A stretch of 38,684 nt of DNA from an uncultured Christensenella sp. (GTDB lineage: Bacteria > Bacillota > Clostridia > Christensenellales > UBA1242), in contig CAJUGX010000007.1 of NCBI GenBank assembly GCA_910586385.1, positions 1 to 38,684 of the forward strand, in the 5' to 3' direction. Below are positions 31,831 through 38,684 of the stretch, in pieces; within the stretch, counting starts at the first letter, position 1, and each line of letters begins with the position of its first letter. The translations under genes were made by a program, and so were the position numbers. The notes beneath the pieces are model-generated. The model was not told the DNA's origin. It did not search any database and was given only the letters and a program-made list of their open reading frames with translations.

Positions 31831-32379
31831 ATGAAAATTTTTGTTGTCAGACATGGGAGAACCATTTGGAATGAGAAACATATCACTCAAGGGTGGAGTC
31901 AAAATCGTTTGAGTGCACTTGGAAAAGGGCAAGTGCAAGAGACGGCTGAAAAACTCAGAGACACCAAGTTGGATTTGATTTTTTCTTCACCGCTTATGAG
32001 AACTATGCAAACAACAAACATAATCAATCAATTTCACAAAGTCAAAGTGATTCGTGATGGGAGATTGATTGAAGACAACAAAGGGATTTTCACTGGAAAG
32101 ACGGACAAGCAAATCACAAAAGAAGAATGGGCTCTTTTTGAAAAAGACCCAAAGGCTTGCGGGATTGAGTCTTGGGATGAGATTTTTGCAAGAGTGAAGG
32201 ATTTTATAAATTTTTTGAAAGAGAACTATGCTGACAAAAAGGTGTTGGTTGTCACGCATGACCGCATTGCACTTATGATTGAGTATTGTTCGATTTATGA
32301 CGCATTTGATGAAGGAAGATATAAGGCGCTCAACAGATTCAAAAATGCTGAGTGCAGAACGATTGATTTAGGAAAATAA
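31831..32379 (+). CDS. Histidine phosphatase family protein (phosphoglycerate-mutase-like)
   Basis: 182 residues from the ATG at 31831, with AGAGGAG upstream. The phosphohistidine motif VVRHGRT is at 4-10. WNEKHITQGWSQNRLSALGKGQV, then IFSSPLMRTMQT, follow, and the second catalytic His is in VVTHDRI. This is the branch-2 phosphatase pattern seen in small Clostridia enzymes; it is probably a small-molecule phosphatase rather than a glycolytic mutase. It lies downstream of the Nudix gene and 12 nt before def, in the same direction throughout. Confidence 0.9.
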   Translation: MKIFVVRHGRTIWNEKHITQGWSQNRLSALGKGQVQETAEKLRDTKLDLIFSSPLMRTMQTTNIINQFHKVKVIRDGRLIEDNKGIFTGKTDKQITKEEWALFEKDPKACGIESWDEIFARVKDFINFLKENYADKKVLVVTHDRIALMIEYCSIYDAFDEGRYKALNRFKNAECRTIDLGK

Positions 32380-32391
32380 CGGAGAGAAAAA

Positions 32392-32868
32392 ATGGCAGTA
32401 AGAAAAATAGTCGTGCTTGGAAGCGACACATTGAGGAAAAAATCAAAACCGGTTGTAGCCTTTGATGAAGATTTGGAAAGTCTTCTTGACGACATGAAAA
32501 AGACCATGGTTGAAAAGCGTGGCATGGGGATTGCTGCAGTGCAAGTTGGAGTTTTGAGGCGTGCTGTGATTGTTGAGGTTGCTGATAAAGAATATCTTGA
32601 AATCATCAACCCAACAATCCTTGAGACAAAAGGGAAAGTTTGTGACAGTGAAGGGTGTCTCAGCGTCCCTGGATTTTTCACGGATGTGACAAGACCAAGG
32701 CATGTCAAGATTGAAGCATTTGACCGCAAGGGCAAGAAGTTTGAATTTGAGGCAGATGATTATGTTGCTCGCTGCATCTGCCATGAGATAGATCACCTCG
32801 ATGGAATTTTGTTTGTTGACCACACAAAAGAGGGCAGGGAGTATAAAAAGTCAAAAGGAGTGGTGTAG
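32392..32868 (+). CDS. def: Peptide deformylase
   Basis: Removes the formyl group from nascent proteins. 158 residues. Motif 1 is GMGIAAVQ at 44-51 (GxGxAAxQ, with Val replacing the usual Pro). Motif 2 is EGCLS at 87-91 with metal ligand Cys89. Motif 3 is HEIDH at 131-135 with the two His ligands and the catalytic Glu. It begins after GGAGAGAAAA. The fmt ATG directly follows the stop, the usual def-fmt pairing. Confidence 0.97.
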   Translation: MAVRKIVVLGSDTLRKKSKPVVAFDEDLESLLDDMKKTMVEKRGMGIAAVQVGVLRRAVIVEVADKEYLEIINPTILETKGKVCDSEGCLSVPGFFTDVTRPRHVKIEAFDRKGKKFEFEADDYVARCICHEIDHLDGILFVDHTKEGREYKKSKGVV

Positions 32869-33780
32869 ATGAAGATTTTGTTTTTTGGGACTCCAAAATT
32901 CTCTGAAATAATTTTGGGCGGACTGGTCGAGCGTGGATTTGATGTTGTTGGTGTTGTCTGCCAAAATGACAAGCCTGCAGGCAGAGGAAATAAAATGGTT
33001 TCTCCTCACATTGTCGAATATGCAAAGAGTTTGGGGCTTGCGGTTTATCAGTTTGAGAAACTTTCTCTTTATATTGAGGATTTCAAGAAGATTGACTATG
33101 ACATTGCAGTGACAGCGTCATATGGAAAGTTTTTGCCAAAGAGACTTCTTGAGTTGCATCCATGCATAAATGTGCATCCATCAATGCTTCCAATTTATCG
33201 TGGCTCAACACCTATCCAATCCGCACTTCTCAATGGTGACAAGGTGACTGGTGTTTCGATTATGCAAACGGGTGTCGGCATGGATGATGGTGACATCTTT
33301 GTCCAAAAAGAAGTTGAGATTTTGCCTGAAGATGACTATTCGTCACTTATTCTAAAATTGGCAGAAATTGGGCTTGACCTTTTGTGTGACACGCTGAAAA
33401 AGCTTGAAAATGGGACGGCAACCAAAACTGCACAAGATGATGAAAAGGCAACATTTGTGAAACTTATTCAAAAGGAAGATGCTCTTCTTGATTTCTCACT
33501 TTCAGCCGAGAGCCAAGTCAACAAAGTGAGAGCACTTTGCGAAGATCCTGTGGCATTCTTCTTTTTGGGAGAAGATAGGATAAAAGTCTACAAGGCAAAA
33601 GTTGCAAGCGACATCCAAGGTGAAGCTGGCAAAGTTGTTCCAAACAAAAAGAGGTTTTTGATTGGGACTGCTGATGGAGTGTTTGAAATTTTGAAATGTC
33701 AAGTGCAAGGCGGAAAAGTGCTTGACGCCAAGAGTTTTTTGAATGGCTATCGATTCAAAACCATGGAGATAAGCCTATGA
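32869..33780 (+). CDS. fmt: Methionyl-tRNA formyltransferase
   Basis: Formylates initiator Met-tRNA. 303 residues. The N-terminal formyltransferase domain has LFFGTPKFSEIIL and INVHPSMLPIYRGSTPIQSAL, holding the Asn-His-Asp catalytic set with GMDDGDIF. A C-terminal OB-like domain is present (FLIGTADGVFEILKCQVQGGK). AGGAGTGG is the ribosome site inside the end of def. The stop overlaps the rlmN start (ATGA). Confidence 0.96.
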   Translation: MKILFFGTPKFSEIILGGLVERGFDVVGVVCQNDKPAGRGNKMVSPHIVEYAKSLGLAVYQFEKLSLYIEDFKKIDYDIAVTASYGKFLPKRLLELHPCINVHPSMLPIYRGSTPIQSALLNGDKVTGVSIMQTGVGMDDGDIFVQKEVEILPEDDYSSLILKLAEIGLDLLCDTLKKLENGTATKTAQDDEKATFVKLIQKEDALLDFSLSAESQVNKVRALCEDPVAFFFLGEDRIKVYKAKVASDIQGEAGKVVPNKKRFLIGTADGVFEILKCQVQGGKVLDAKSFLNGYRFKTMEISL

Positions 33781-34802
33781 TTTTGGATCTCAATTATCAA
33801 GAACTTTGTGCTTATGTTGAGGCACTTGGAGAGAAAAAATATCGTGCGAAGCAACTTTTTGAGGCTTTGACGCTTGGAAAAACTTTGGATGAGATTTCAA
33901 ATTTGCCAAAATCTTTCAAAGAAAAGATTGAAAAGGATTATCCAGTTTATGAAGAAGTGACAAGGCTTACGAGCAAAGATGGCACTCAGAAAGTTGCACT
34001 CAGTTTCACTGACGGAAGCATTGTTGAAAGTGTGCTTTTGAAATATAAGTATGGTTACACTGTTTGCGTGTCAACTCAAGTTGGGTGTCGCATGGGATGC
34101 AAATTTTGCGCCTCGACACTCAACGGACTTCAAAGAAATTTGACTGCTGGAGAAATCTTGGCACAAGTGATTTTCTTCAACAAACTTTTGGGTGCGACCT
34201 TGAAAGAAAGAAAGATCACCAACATCGTTTTGATGGGCTGTGGTGAGCCACTTGACAACTATGAAAACGTGACAAAATTTTTGAGACTTGTCTCCTCAGA
34301 AGACGGGCTCAATATCAGTCAGAGAAACATCTCACTTTCAACTTGTGGGCTTGTCCCAAACATCAAAAAACTTGCTGATGATGGATTTTCCGTCACACTC
34401 ACCATTTCGCTTCATGCACCAAATGACGAACTTCGAAAGACAATCATGCCGATTGCAAATGCTTACAAAATTGAGGATGTTTTGAAGGCGTGTGATTATT
34501 ATTTTGACAAGACTGGAAGAAGAATTTGTTTTGAGTATTCTCTTATCAACGGTGTCAATGATGGTGATGAGCAGATAGGAGAACTTGCAAAGATTTTGAA
34601 AGGACGCTCATGTCATGTCAATCTCATTCCGCTCAATTCAGTCAAAGAGAAAAATCTCATTGGCACAGTGAGAAAGAAAGCGTATGTGATTGCAGGTAAA
34701 CTTGAGAAACTCGGCATAAGTGCGACAGTGCGTAGGACGATGGGTGAAGACATCGAGGGGGCTTGCGGACAACTTAGAAATAGGGTGGGTGCAAAGAAAT
34801 GA
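33777..34802 (+). CDS. rlmN: 23S rRNA/tRNA adenosine-C2 methyltransferase RlmN
   Basis: A radical-SAM enzyme that methylates A2503 of 23S rRNA and A37 of tRNAs. 341 residues. The cluster motif CRMGCKFC uses C104, C108 and C111. GEILAQV, MGCGEPLDNYENV, SLSTCGLVPNI and SLHAPNDELR follow, with VRRTMGEDIEGACGQL holding the catalytic Cys at the end. It is tightly coupled to fmt and rsgA by 4-nt overlaps. The rsmB gene often found between fmt and rlmN is absent. Confidence 0.97.
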   Translation: MILDLNYQELCAYVEALGEKKYRAKQLFEALTLGKTLDEISNLPKSFKEKIEKDYPVYEEVTRLTSKDGTQKVALSFTDGSIVESVLLKYKYGYTVCVSTQVGCRMGCKFCASTLNGLQRNLTAGEILAQVIFFNKLLGATLKERKITNIVLMGCGEPLDNYENVTKFLRLVSSEDGLNISQRNISLSTCGLVPNIKKLADDGFSVTLTISLHAPNDELRKTIMPIANAYKIEDVLKACDYYFDKTGRRICFEYSLINGVNDGDEQIGELAKILKGRSCHVNLIPLNSVKEKNLIGTVRKKAYVIAGKLEKLGISATVRRTMGEDIEGACGQLRNRVGAKK

Positions 34803-35647
34803 CAAATGGACTTATTCTAAAAAAAGAAGCTGACCGTTTCACTGTGGAACTTTCTGGTGGAGAGACCTTGATTTGTGTTGCAAGAAAGAATCTCAAGAAG
34901 GATGGTGTTTTTGTCGGAGACAGAGTTGTTGTCGATGAAGAAAACACAATTTGCAAACTTGAAAAGAGAAAGAATGTTTTGATTCGTCCACCACTTGCAA
35001 ATGTTGACAAGATGTTTATTGTTGTAGCACCAGTGCCAAAGCCAGATTTGTATTTGGTTGACAAGATGATTTTGTTTTGCAAATTGAACAAGATAGAACC
35101 AATGATTTGTATAAATAAAAAAGATTTGGACGAGAAATATTGCAAACAACTTGCGGAAGTTTATAAAAAAGTTGCAAAGGTGATTGAGGTTTCCACTTTG
35201 GATGAAAGTGTTTTGAAACTTGAAAAAGAAATCAAGGGAGTGTGTGCACTTGCTGGACAGAGTGCTGTTGGGAAGTCTTCAATAATAAACGCTCTTGTGG
35301 GAGAGGGAGTCGCAAAGGTCGATACTTTCAGCAAGAAGATTGAAAGAGGAAAACAAACAACAAGGACAGTACATCTTTTCAAGTTTGGAGAGGGGAGATA
35401 TTTGGCTGACACGGCTGGATTTTCTAAGCTAGACGAATATTTGCTCAATTTGGAGCATGAGGAAATCAAATCGTATTATCCAGAGTTTGTTGAAGTTGCG
35501 CACATGTGCAAATATAAATCTTGTCTGCACACAAACGACAAAGACTGTGCTGTCAAAAAAGCGGTGAAAAAGGGTGAGATTGAAAAAGTTAGATATGAAA
35601 ACTATCTAAAAATGCTTGAAATCGTCAAAAATATCAAAAGATATTAA
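34799..35647 (+). CDS. rsgA: Ribosome small-subunit GTPase RsgA
   Basis: A circularly permuted GTPase acting late in 30S maturation. 282 residues. An N-terminal OB fold is followed by the permuted G motifs: G4 NKKDL precedes G1 GQSAVGKSS, then TTRTVHL and G3 DTAGFSKLD. A C-terminal zinc finger holds C-K-YKSCLHTNDKDC. It overlaps the rlmN stop (ATGA). The prpC-prkC pair that usually separates rlmN and rsgA in Bacillota is not present. Confidence 0.96.
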   Translation: MTNGLILKKEADRFTVELSGGETLICVARKNLKKDGVFVGDRVVVDEENTICKLEKRKNVLIRPPLANVDKMFIVVAPVPKPDLYLVDKMILFCKLNKIEPMICINKKDLDEKYCKQLAEVYKKVAKVIEVSTLDESVLKLEKEIKGVCALAGQSAVGKSSIINALVGEGVAKVDTFSKKIERGKQTTRTVHLFKFGEGRYLADTAGFSKLDEYLLNLEHEEIKSYYPEFVEVAHMCKYKSCLHTNDKDCAVKKAVKKGEIEKVRYENYLKMLEIVKNIKRY

Positions 35648-35653
35648 AACATT

Positions 35654-35681
35654 TTGAAATTTGACCGAGTTTTGTTAAACT
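35654..35681 (+). promoter_or_regulatory. rpe promoter
   Basis: TTGAAA (35654-35659), 16-nt spacer, TAAACT (35676-35681) with extended TGT. Confidence 0.6.
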
Positions 35682-35704
35682 AAAAAAGAGGAGAGGTTGA
35701 GCTT

Positions 35705-36370
35705 ATGAGAAGAAAAGTTGATATATCTGTTTCGACAGATCCAGTTTCGGAATATCAGCAAATCATTGAATATGCCAAAGAGATGCAAGGGGTCGCTGAT
35801 CTTTTGCATTGCGATATTATGAATGAAAACTTTGTGCCCAAAAACACATACGATTTCAATTTGCTCAACAACATAAACCGAAACTCTCTCATCATGCTTG
35901 ATGTCCACCTTATGGTCAACGAACCAATGCTTGATATCCCAAAATATATTGAGGCGGGCGCAAACATTGTGACTGTGCATTATGAGGCATTTGAAGATAA
36001 AGATAATTTGGTCAAAACAATAGACTACATCAAGCGAAACAATACGCTTGCTGGGATTTCGTTCAATCCTGCGACACCTTTCAAAGAGGTGAAGTCATAT
36101 ATGTTCAACTGCGATGTGGTGCTTATTATGGGTGTCGTGCCTGGCAGAAGTGGGCAATCTCTCATTCCAGAAATGTTTGACAGAGTGAAAGAGGTTTATC
36201 AGTTTAGAGAAGAAAACAACCTCAAATTTAAGATTGAGTTTGATGGAGGCGTGAATGTTGAGAATGCCCAAAAATTGATTGACAATGGTTGTGATATTTT
36301 GGTAAGTGGCTCATATGTTTACAAAAGCGCAGACAGAGTCAAGGCAATTGAAACTCTTAAGGGGGAATAA
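35705..36370 (+). CDS. rpe: Ribulose-phosphate 3-epimerase, divergent
   Basis: Interconverts ribulose-5-phosphate and xylulose-5-phosphate (TIM barrel). 221 residues. Metal and catalytic residues are kept: His35 and Asp37 in HCDIM, the DVHLMV His, and the FDGGV Asp. GVVPGRSGQ is the phosphate loop region. Two conserved parts are unusual: the standard D-V-M-D-G reads DIMNE (Asn40), and the N-terminal S-I-L-S-A-D-F strand reads DISVSTDP. It remains most likely an epimerase of this family. It has its own promoter, and AGAGGAGAGG is the ribosome site. A terminator shared with the opposite strand follows. Confidence 0.88.
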   Translation: MRRKVDISVSTDPVSEYQQIIEYAKEMQGVADLLHCDIMNENFVPKNTYDFNLLNNINRNSLIMLDVHLMVNEPMLDIPKYIEAGANIVTVHYEAFEDKDNLVKTIDYIKRNNTLAGISFNPATPFKEVKSYMFNCDVVLIMGVVPGRSGQSLIPEMFDRVKEVYQFREENNLKFKIEFDGGVNVENAQKLIDNGCDILVSGSYVYKSADRVKAIETLKGE

Positions 36371-36374
36371 AAAT

Positions 36375-36399
36375 AAAAGCAGGGGTGACCTGCTTTTTT
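36375..36399. terminator. Terminator after rpe, readable from both strands
   Basis: AAAAGCAGG (36375-36383) pairs with CCTGCTTTT (36389-36397), with T's after and A's before. Confidence 0.85.
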
Positions 36400-36550
36400 C
36401 TATATTTTTTTCGTCTGTTTCAATTTTTCAACAAGAGAGTTGACCTCGTCATAATTTTTTAGGATTATGACTTTTTGTCTCAACTCATCCCTGTTCACCT
36501 TTTAGATATAATTCATACATACGCTTGGCTTTTTGAGTGTAATAATCCAT
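36400..36550 (-). pseudogene. Possible small gene split by a frameshift
   Basis: On the minus strand AGGAGAG lies 8 nt before the ATG at 36550. The frame gives 21 residues (MDYYTQKAKRMYELYLKGEQG) and stops at 36485. An overlapping frame, shifted by one, runs from GTG 36498 to a stop at 36400 and gives 32 residues, with NRDELRQKVIILKNYDEVN in it. Joined, they would make a charged helical protein of about 50 residues that ends at the shared terminator. This could be a decayed small gene, two overlapping peptides or a programmed +1 shift. It lies just downstream of the tRNA-Glu terminator. Confidence 0.4.
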
Positions 36551-36565
36551 TTACAAATCTCTCCT

Positions 36566-36586
36566 AAAAAAAGACCTAGGTCTTTT
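36566..36586 (-). terminator. Terminator downstream of tRNA-Glu
   Basis: The minus strand reads AAAAGAC, CTAG loop, GTCTTTT and more T's. The whole element is a palindrome around CCTAGG. The ribosome site of the small minus-strand ORF lies directly after it. Confidence 0.75.
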
Positions 36587-36617
36587 CCATAAAAAGGTGT
36601 TTGACTTAGGTCAAAGT

Positions 36618-36692
36618 TGGTAGTCCCGAGGGGAATCGAACCCCTGATTCCGCCGTGAGAGGGCGGCGTCTTAACCTCTTGACCACGGGACC
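36618..36692 (-). tRNA. tRNA-Glu (anticodon CUC)
   Basis: 75 nt on the minus strand, starting GGTCCCGTGGTC. The acceptor stem pairs fully with CGGGACT, with a G1-U72 wobble. The D-arm holds AAGAGGTTAAGAC. The anticodon stem CCGCC/GGCGG encloses CTCTCAC, giving CUC (Glu). The T-arm is AGGGGTTCGATTCCCCT, and the 3' ACCA is encoded. The overall sequence matches bacterial tRNA-Glu. Confidence 0.95.
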
Positions 36693-36712
36693 ATATTTGC
36701 AATTGCGACTAT

Positions 36713-36741
36713 ATGATACCATTTATTTTTGGAAATTGCAA
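36713..36741 (-). promoter_or_regulatory. tRNA-Glu promoter
   Basis: Minus strand TTGCAA (36741-36736), 17-nt spacer, TATCAT (36718-36713), about 20 nt before the mature tRNA end. Confidence 0.6.
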
Positions 36742-36844
36742 TAAAAAATTAAGATTATTTGAAAATTACACAAATTTGCAGAATATAATAGTTTCAAAAT
36801 AGCAAAATTATTTCAAAATTTTTAACAAAGTTTTGTCAATTCAC

Positions 36845-36873
36845 TTGAAATGTGGTGGCAAAAATGGTAAAAT
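36845..36873 (+). promoter_or_regulatory. Promoter of the MarR-like gene
   Basis: TTGAAA (36845-36850), 17-nt spacer, TAAAAT (36868-36873) with extended TGG. GAGGAGAG and the ATG follow. Confidence 0.75.
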
Positions 36874-36898
36874 AAAACAAATTTTGAGGAGAGACTGA

Positions 36899-37306
36899 AT
36901 GAAGGCAAAAAACACAGCAAGCAAGTTTTATAGAAAACTGAAACTCTTGATTTATAAAAATCTGTTCAGAAGAGTTGAAAAAGAAGAGTCTTTGACTTAT
37001 TCTGAGTATTTCTGCCTCGAATGTATCTATCTCATGGAAAAACCAACAATCACTCAATTTGCAAATTTTTTGGATGTCTCAGCACCAAATGCAACTTACA
37101 AAGTGAAACAACTTATCAAGAAAGGTTTTTTGACCAAGGAAAGATCAGAAAAAGACAAAAGGGAGTTTATTCTTGTCCCAACACAAAAGTTTTTTGATTA
37201 TTACGAATCAAAAGAAGACTCTATGATTGTCAATGACATCAAAGAGTGTCTTGACAAGAAAGAAGGCAAGATGATTGACAAAATTGTCAAAAGTCTTGGG
37301 GAATAA
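36899..37306 (+). CDS. MarR-type winged-helix transcriptional regulator
   Basis: 135 residues. An N-terminal helix rich in Lys and Arg leads to a winged helix: LTYSEYFCLECIYLMEKPTITQFANFLDVSAPNATYKVKQLIKKGFLTKERSEKDKREFILVPT. The recognition helix is SAPNATYKVKQL, the wing is KERSEKDKREF with its R-x-x-x-x-x-D-x-R pattern, and a C-terminal dimer helix follows. These are MarR-family features. It has its own promoter and terminator. The repeat lipoprotein lies directly downstream and could be a target, but nothing proves this. Confidence 0.88.
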   Translation: MKAKNTASKFYRKLKLLIYKNLFRRVEKEESLTYSEYFCLECIYLMEKPTITQFANFLDVSAPNATYKVKQLIKKGFLTKERSEKDKREFILVPTQKFFDYYESKEDSMIVNDIKECLDKKEGKMIDKIVKSLGE

Positions 37307-37311
37307 GCAAA

Positions 37312-37338
37312 AACACCACAGAAAGTGGTGTTTTTTTT
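37312..37338 (+). terminator. Terminator after the MarR-like gene
   Basis: AACACCAC (37312-37319), AGAAA loop, GTGGTGTT (37325-37332), T-run to 37338. Confidence 0.9.
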
Positions 37339-37380
37339 GTTGTATAGTTGGATTCTTGAAGGAGAATATGCCAAATTTGC

Positions 37381-37409
37381 TTGATATTTCTTTGCGGGGG
37401 GGGTATACT
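37381..37409 (+). promoter_or_regulatory. Lipoprotein promoter with a G8 tract in the spacer
   Basis: TTGATA (37381-37386) and TATACT (37404-37409) are separated by exactly 17 nt. The last 8 spacer bases (37396-37403) are all G and touch the -10. Each added or lost G would change the spacing by 1 nt. Predicted transcription start is about 37416. Confidence 0.7.
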
Positions 37410-37449
37410 AAAATTGAATATATGCCATTATATATTCATTGGTATACAT

Positions 37450-38684
37450 ATGAAAAGAATATTGTCAATTTTCATTGTGCTTTTTATGGCGGTTGCATGT
37501 TCTGTTGCAGGCGGTGTTCTTTTGTCGGGTTGTGATAGAAATCCTAAATCTAATTACACAGAGATTTCTAGACCTTCTGATGAGACTGAAAATGGACAGG
37601 GGCAAGACGGCAAAGATGATGTGTCGGATGAAAGTGATGGACCTATCAATGGTGAAGCATTTACTGGGACTCTTAGAGGGTATACATTGATGAAAGAGGC
37701 AAACAGTTCTTATGCGAAATTGGCTACATGGCCAAGAGGTGGTGTTGCGATGGGCGCAAACAATCAAGATAGCAGTGTGCCTGCTTCATCGTCTTTTAAG
37801 AGTAGTGCTTCTGGAGATTGTGTAAGTGCAGGAGGTGTTTTGCTTGTAAGATGTTTTTGGATAAGTGTGCCAACAGGATACACTTTGGCGGCGTATTTTT
37901 CCGATTCAGATTTGTCGGCCAATACAAATTACATCCCAGGCTCGGGTGTTCTTGCTACATCAATGCCACTTACAACAAACAGCGGATACTATCGTTGTAC
38001 CGATGGAAACTGGCTTGGAGACGCCCACTGGCATGGGGTTGCCGTTATTACTCCAACCACATACCGATTGACATTTAACCCAAATGGAGGAACGGCAAAC
38101 AGTTCATCATCGAATACTTACAGAAATTATAATATAAGGGCAACTGGAATAACGAATACGAATTTATTATACCCAGTGATTACGTCACTTCCATCTGCAA
38201 CGAGAACGGGATACACATTCAGTGGCTGGAAACCAAGCAGTGCAAGCGGAAACTGGTCATCTAGTATTACCTATTCAAGTGGGACATCATTGAGCGGGAA
38301 GTATGGCACTGTCACTTTGGTTGCACAGTGGACGGCGAACACATACACATTGACATTCAATCCAAATGGTGGGACGGCGAACAGTTCGACTGGTACGACG
38401 TATAGAAGTTATAATGCAAAGGCTTCCTCATATATATCTGGTGCATCATATACAGTGATCACATCACTTCCATCTGCAACGAGAACGGGATATACATTCA
38501 ATGGTTGGAAACCAAGTGGCACAGTGGGAAGTTGGTCATCAAGTTCAACATATTCAAGCGGAACATCTTTGAGTGGTAAGTATGGCTCGGTGACGTTGGT
38601 TGCACAGTGGTCTGCAACTTCATATACGATTTCATACAATGCAAATGGTGGAAGTGTTTCATCAAGCTCGGCGACTTATTACAT
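37450..38684 (+). CDS. Surface lipoprotein with InlB B-type repeats (3' end outside window)
   Basis: The frame is open from the ATG at 37450 to the last base (411 residues seen, no stop). Residues 1-28 are a lipoprotein signal peptide ending in the lipobox LSGC, with Cys28 as the lipidation site. An acidic Gly/Asp/Ser linker follows (about 38-65), then a domain of about 130 residues with YTLMKEANSSYAKLATWPRGG and DGNWLGDAHWHGVAV. From about residue 204, Listeria-Bacteroides repeats begin: LTFNPNGGTANSS, then SLPSATRTGYTFSGWKP and VTLVAQW. Two full units of 93-94 residues and part of a third are present. It should be displayed outside the cell. No ribosome site precedes the ATG. Confidence 0.85.
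   Translation, partial: MKRILSIFIVLFMAVACSVAGGVLLSGCDRNPKSNYTEISRPSDETENGQGQDGKDDVSDESDGPINGEAFTGTLRGYTLMKEANSSYAKLATWPRGGVAMGANNQDSSVPASSSFKSSASGDCVSAGGVLLVRCFWISVPTGYTLAAYFSDSDLSANTNYIPGSGVLATSMPLTTNSGYYRCTDGNWLGDAHWHGVAVITPTTYRLTFNPNGGTANSSSSNTYRNYNIRATGITNTNLLYPVITSLPSATRTGYTFSGWKPSSASGNWSSSITYSSGTSLSGKYGTVTLVAQWTANTYTLTFNPNGGTANSSTGTTYRSYNAKASSYISGASYTVITSLPSATRTGYTFNGWKPSGTVGSWSSSSTYSSGTSLSGKYGSVTLVAQWSATSYTISYNANGGSVSSSSATYY
38059..38684 (+). repeat. Tandem direct repeats within the lipoprotein gene
   Basis: Unit 1 starts at 38059, unit 2 at 38341 (282-nt period) and unit 3 at 38620 (279-nt period, cut by the window end). Long stretches, such as the part coding SLPSATRTGYTF, are identical or nearly so at DNA level. 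Units start with ACATAC or TCATAT and end with CAGTGG. Confidence 0.85.

Noticed and set aside
37368..37535. 55-codon ORF with a good ribosome site overlapping the lipoprotein start
   Set aside because: The product after the G-tract is Cys/Tyr/Phe-rich and runs out of frame through the signal peptide. It is better seen as part of a possible slippage switch than as a gene.
38409..38639. Minus-strand 76-codon frame in the lipoprotein repeats
   Set aside because: It is the antisense of repeated coding units; the openness follows from codon use of the plus-strand gene.
1..38684. CRISPR arrays, insertion sequences, rRNA genes
   Set aside because: No short spaced repeats with a constant unit, no transposase-like protein, no terminal inverted repeats and no rRNA sequence were seen. 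The only tandem repeats are coding.

Overview
The window is a low-GC stretch that looks chromosomal and most likely comes from an uncultured gut-type Clostridia (Bacillota). The gene content supports this: a whiA-dnaE block, spoIIE and a CwlD-type amidase (sporulation and germination), a T-box leader, an rpoZ-priA-def-fmt-rlmN-rsgA-rpe block, and surface proteins with Listeria-Bacteroides (InlB B) repeats. Promoters are readable by eye across the window. The usual form is TTGNNA, 16-18 nt, then an extended -10 of the type TGN-TAWAAT. Nearly all genes have AGGAG-type ribosome sites, with a few notable exceptions.

Layout. 1-207: tail of an unidentified protein. 266-1633: murB and dtd. 1678-2904: two unidentified genes facing apart, each with its own strong promoter; the rightward one heads a PHP hydrolase-whiA-dnaE operon (to 8262). 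8417-12834: patatin-like lipase, membrane metallo-beta-lactamase, a shikimate-kinase-like protein that has lost its P-loop, and a divergent transketolase. 12926-14812: a cysteine-cluster protein and a membrane-anchored alpha/beta hydrolase. 14873-17455 (minus): two cell-surface hypotheticals and an SDR fused to an extra C-terminal domain. 17596-22193: cwlD-like amidase, spoIIE, tilS. 22385-23200: anchored InlB-repeat protein. 23222-26093: T-box (Tyr specifier) operon of a nucleoside phosphorylase, a GNAT acetyltransferase and tyrS. 26095-27956: a divergent pair of Xre regulators around three palindromic operators, then a short YigZ, a deoxyribosyltransferase-like protein and recX. 28105-28684: unknown small protein overlapping a MazF/PemK toxin. 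28785-36370: rpoZ, priA, Nudix, histidine phosphatase, def, fmt, rlmN, rsgA, rpe. 36400-36692 (minus): tRNA-Glu(CUC) and a possibly frameshifted small gene. 36899-38684: MarR-type regulator and a repeat-bearing lipoprotein that runs off the window.

The best candidates for new biology are as follows. A G8 tract fills the -35/-10 spacer of the terminal lipoprotein promoter, which would be a phase-variation switch. Three genes have their -10 box exactly 6 nt before the ATG and no ribosome site, suggesting leaderless mRNAs. A MazF toxin is overlapped by a small protein unlike known MazE antitoxins. A two-regulator switch has three matched operators. A P-loop-less shikimate-kinase homologue is translationally coupled to a transketolase in which both donor-binding histidines are replaced. 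A Tyr T-box lies in front of a nucleoside phosphorylase.
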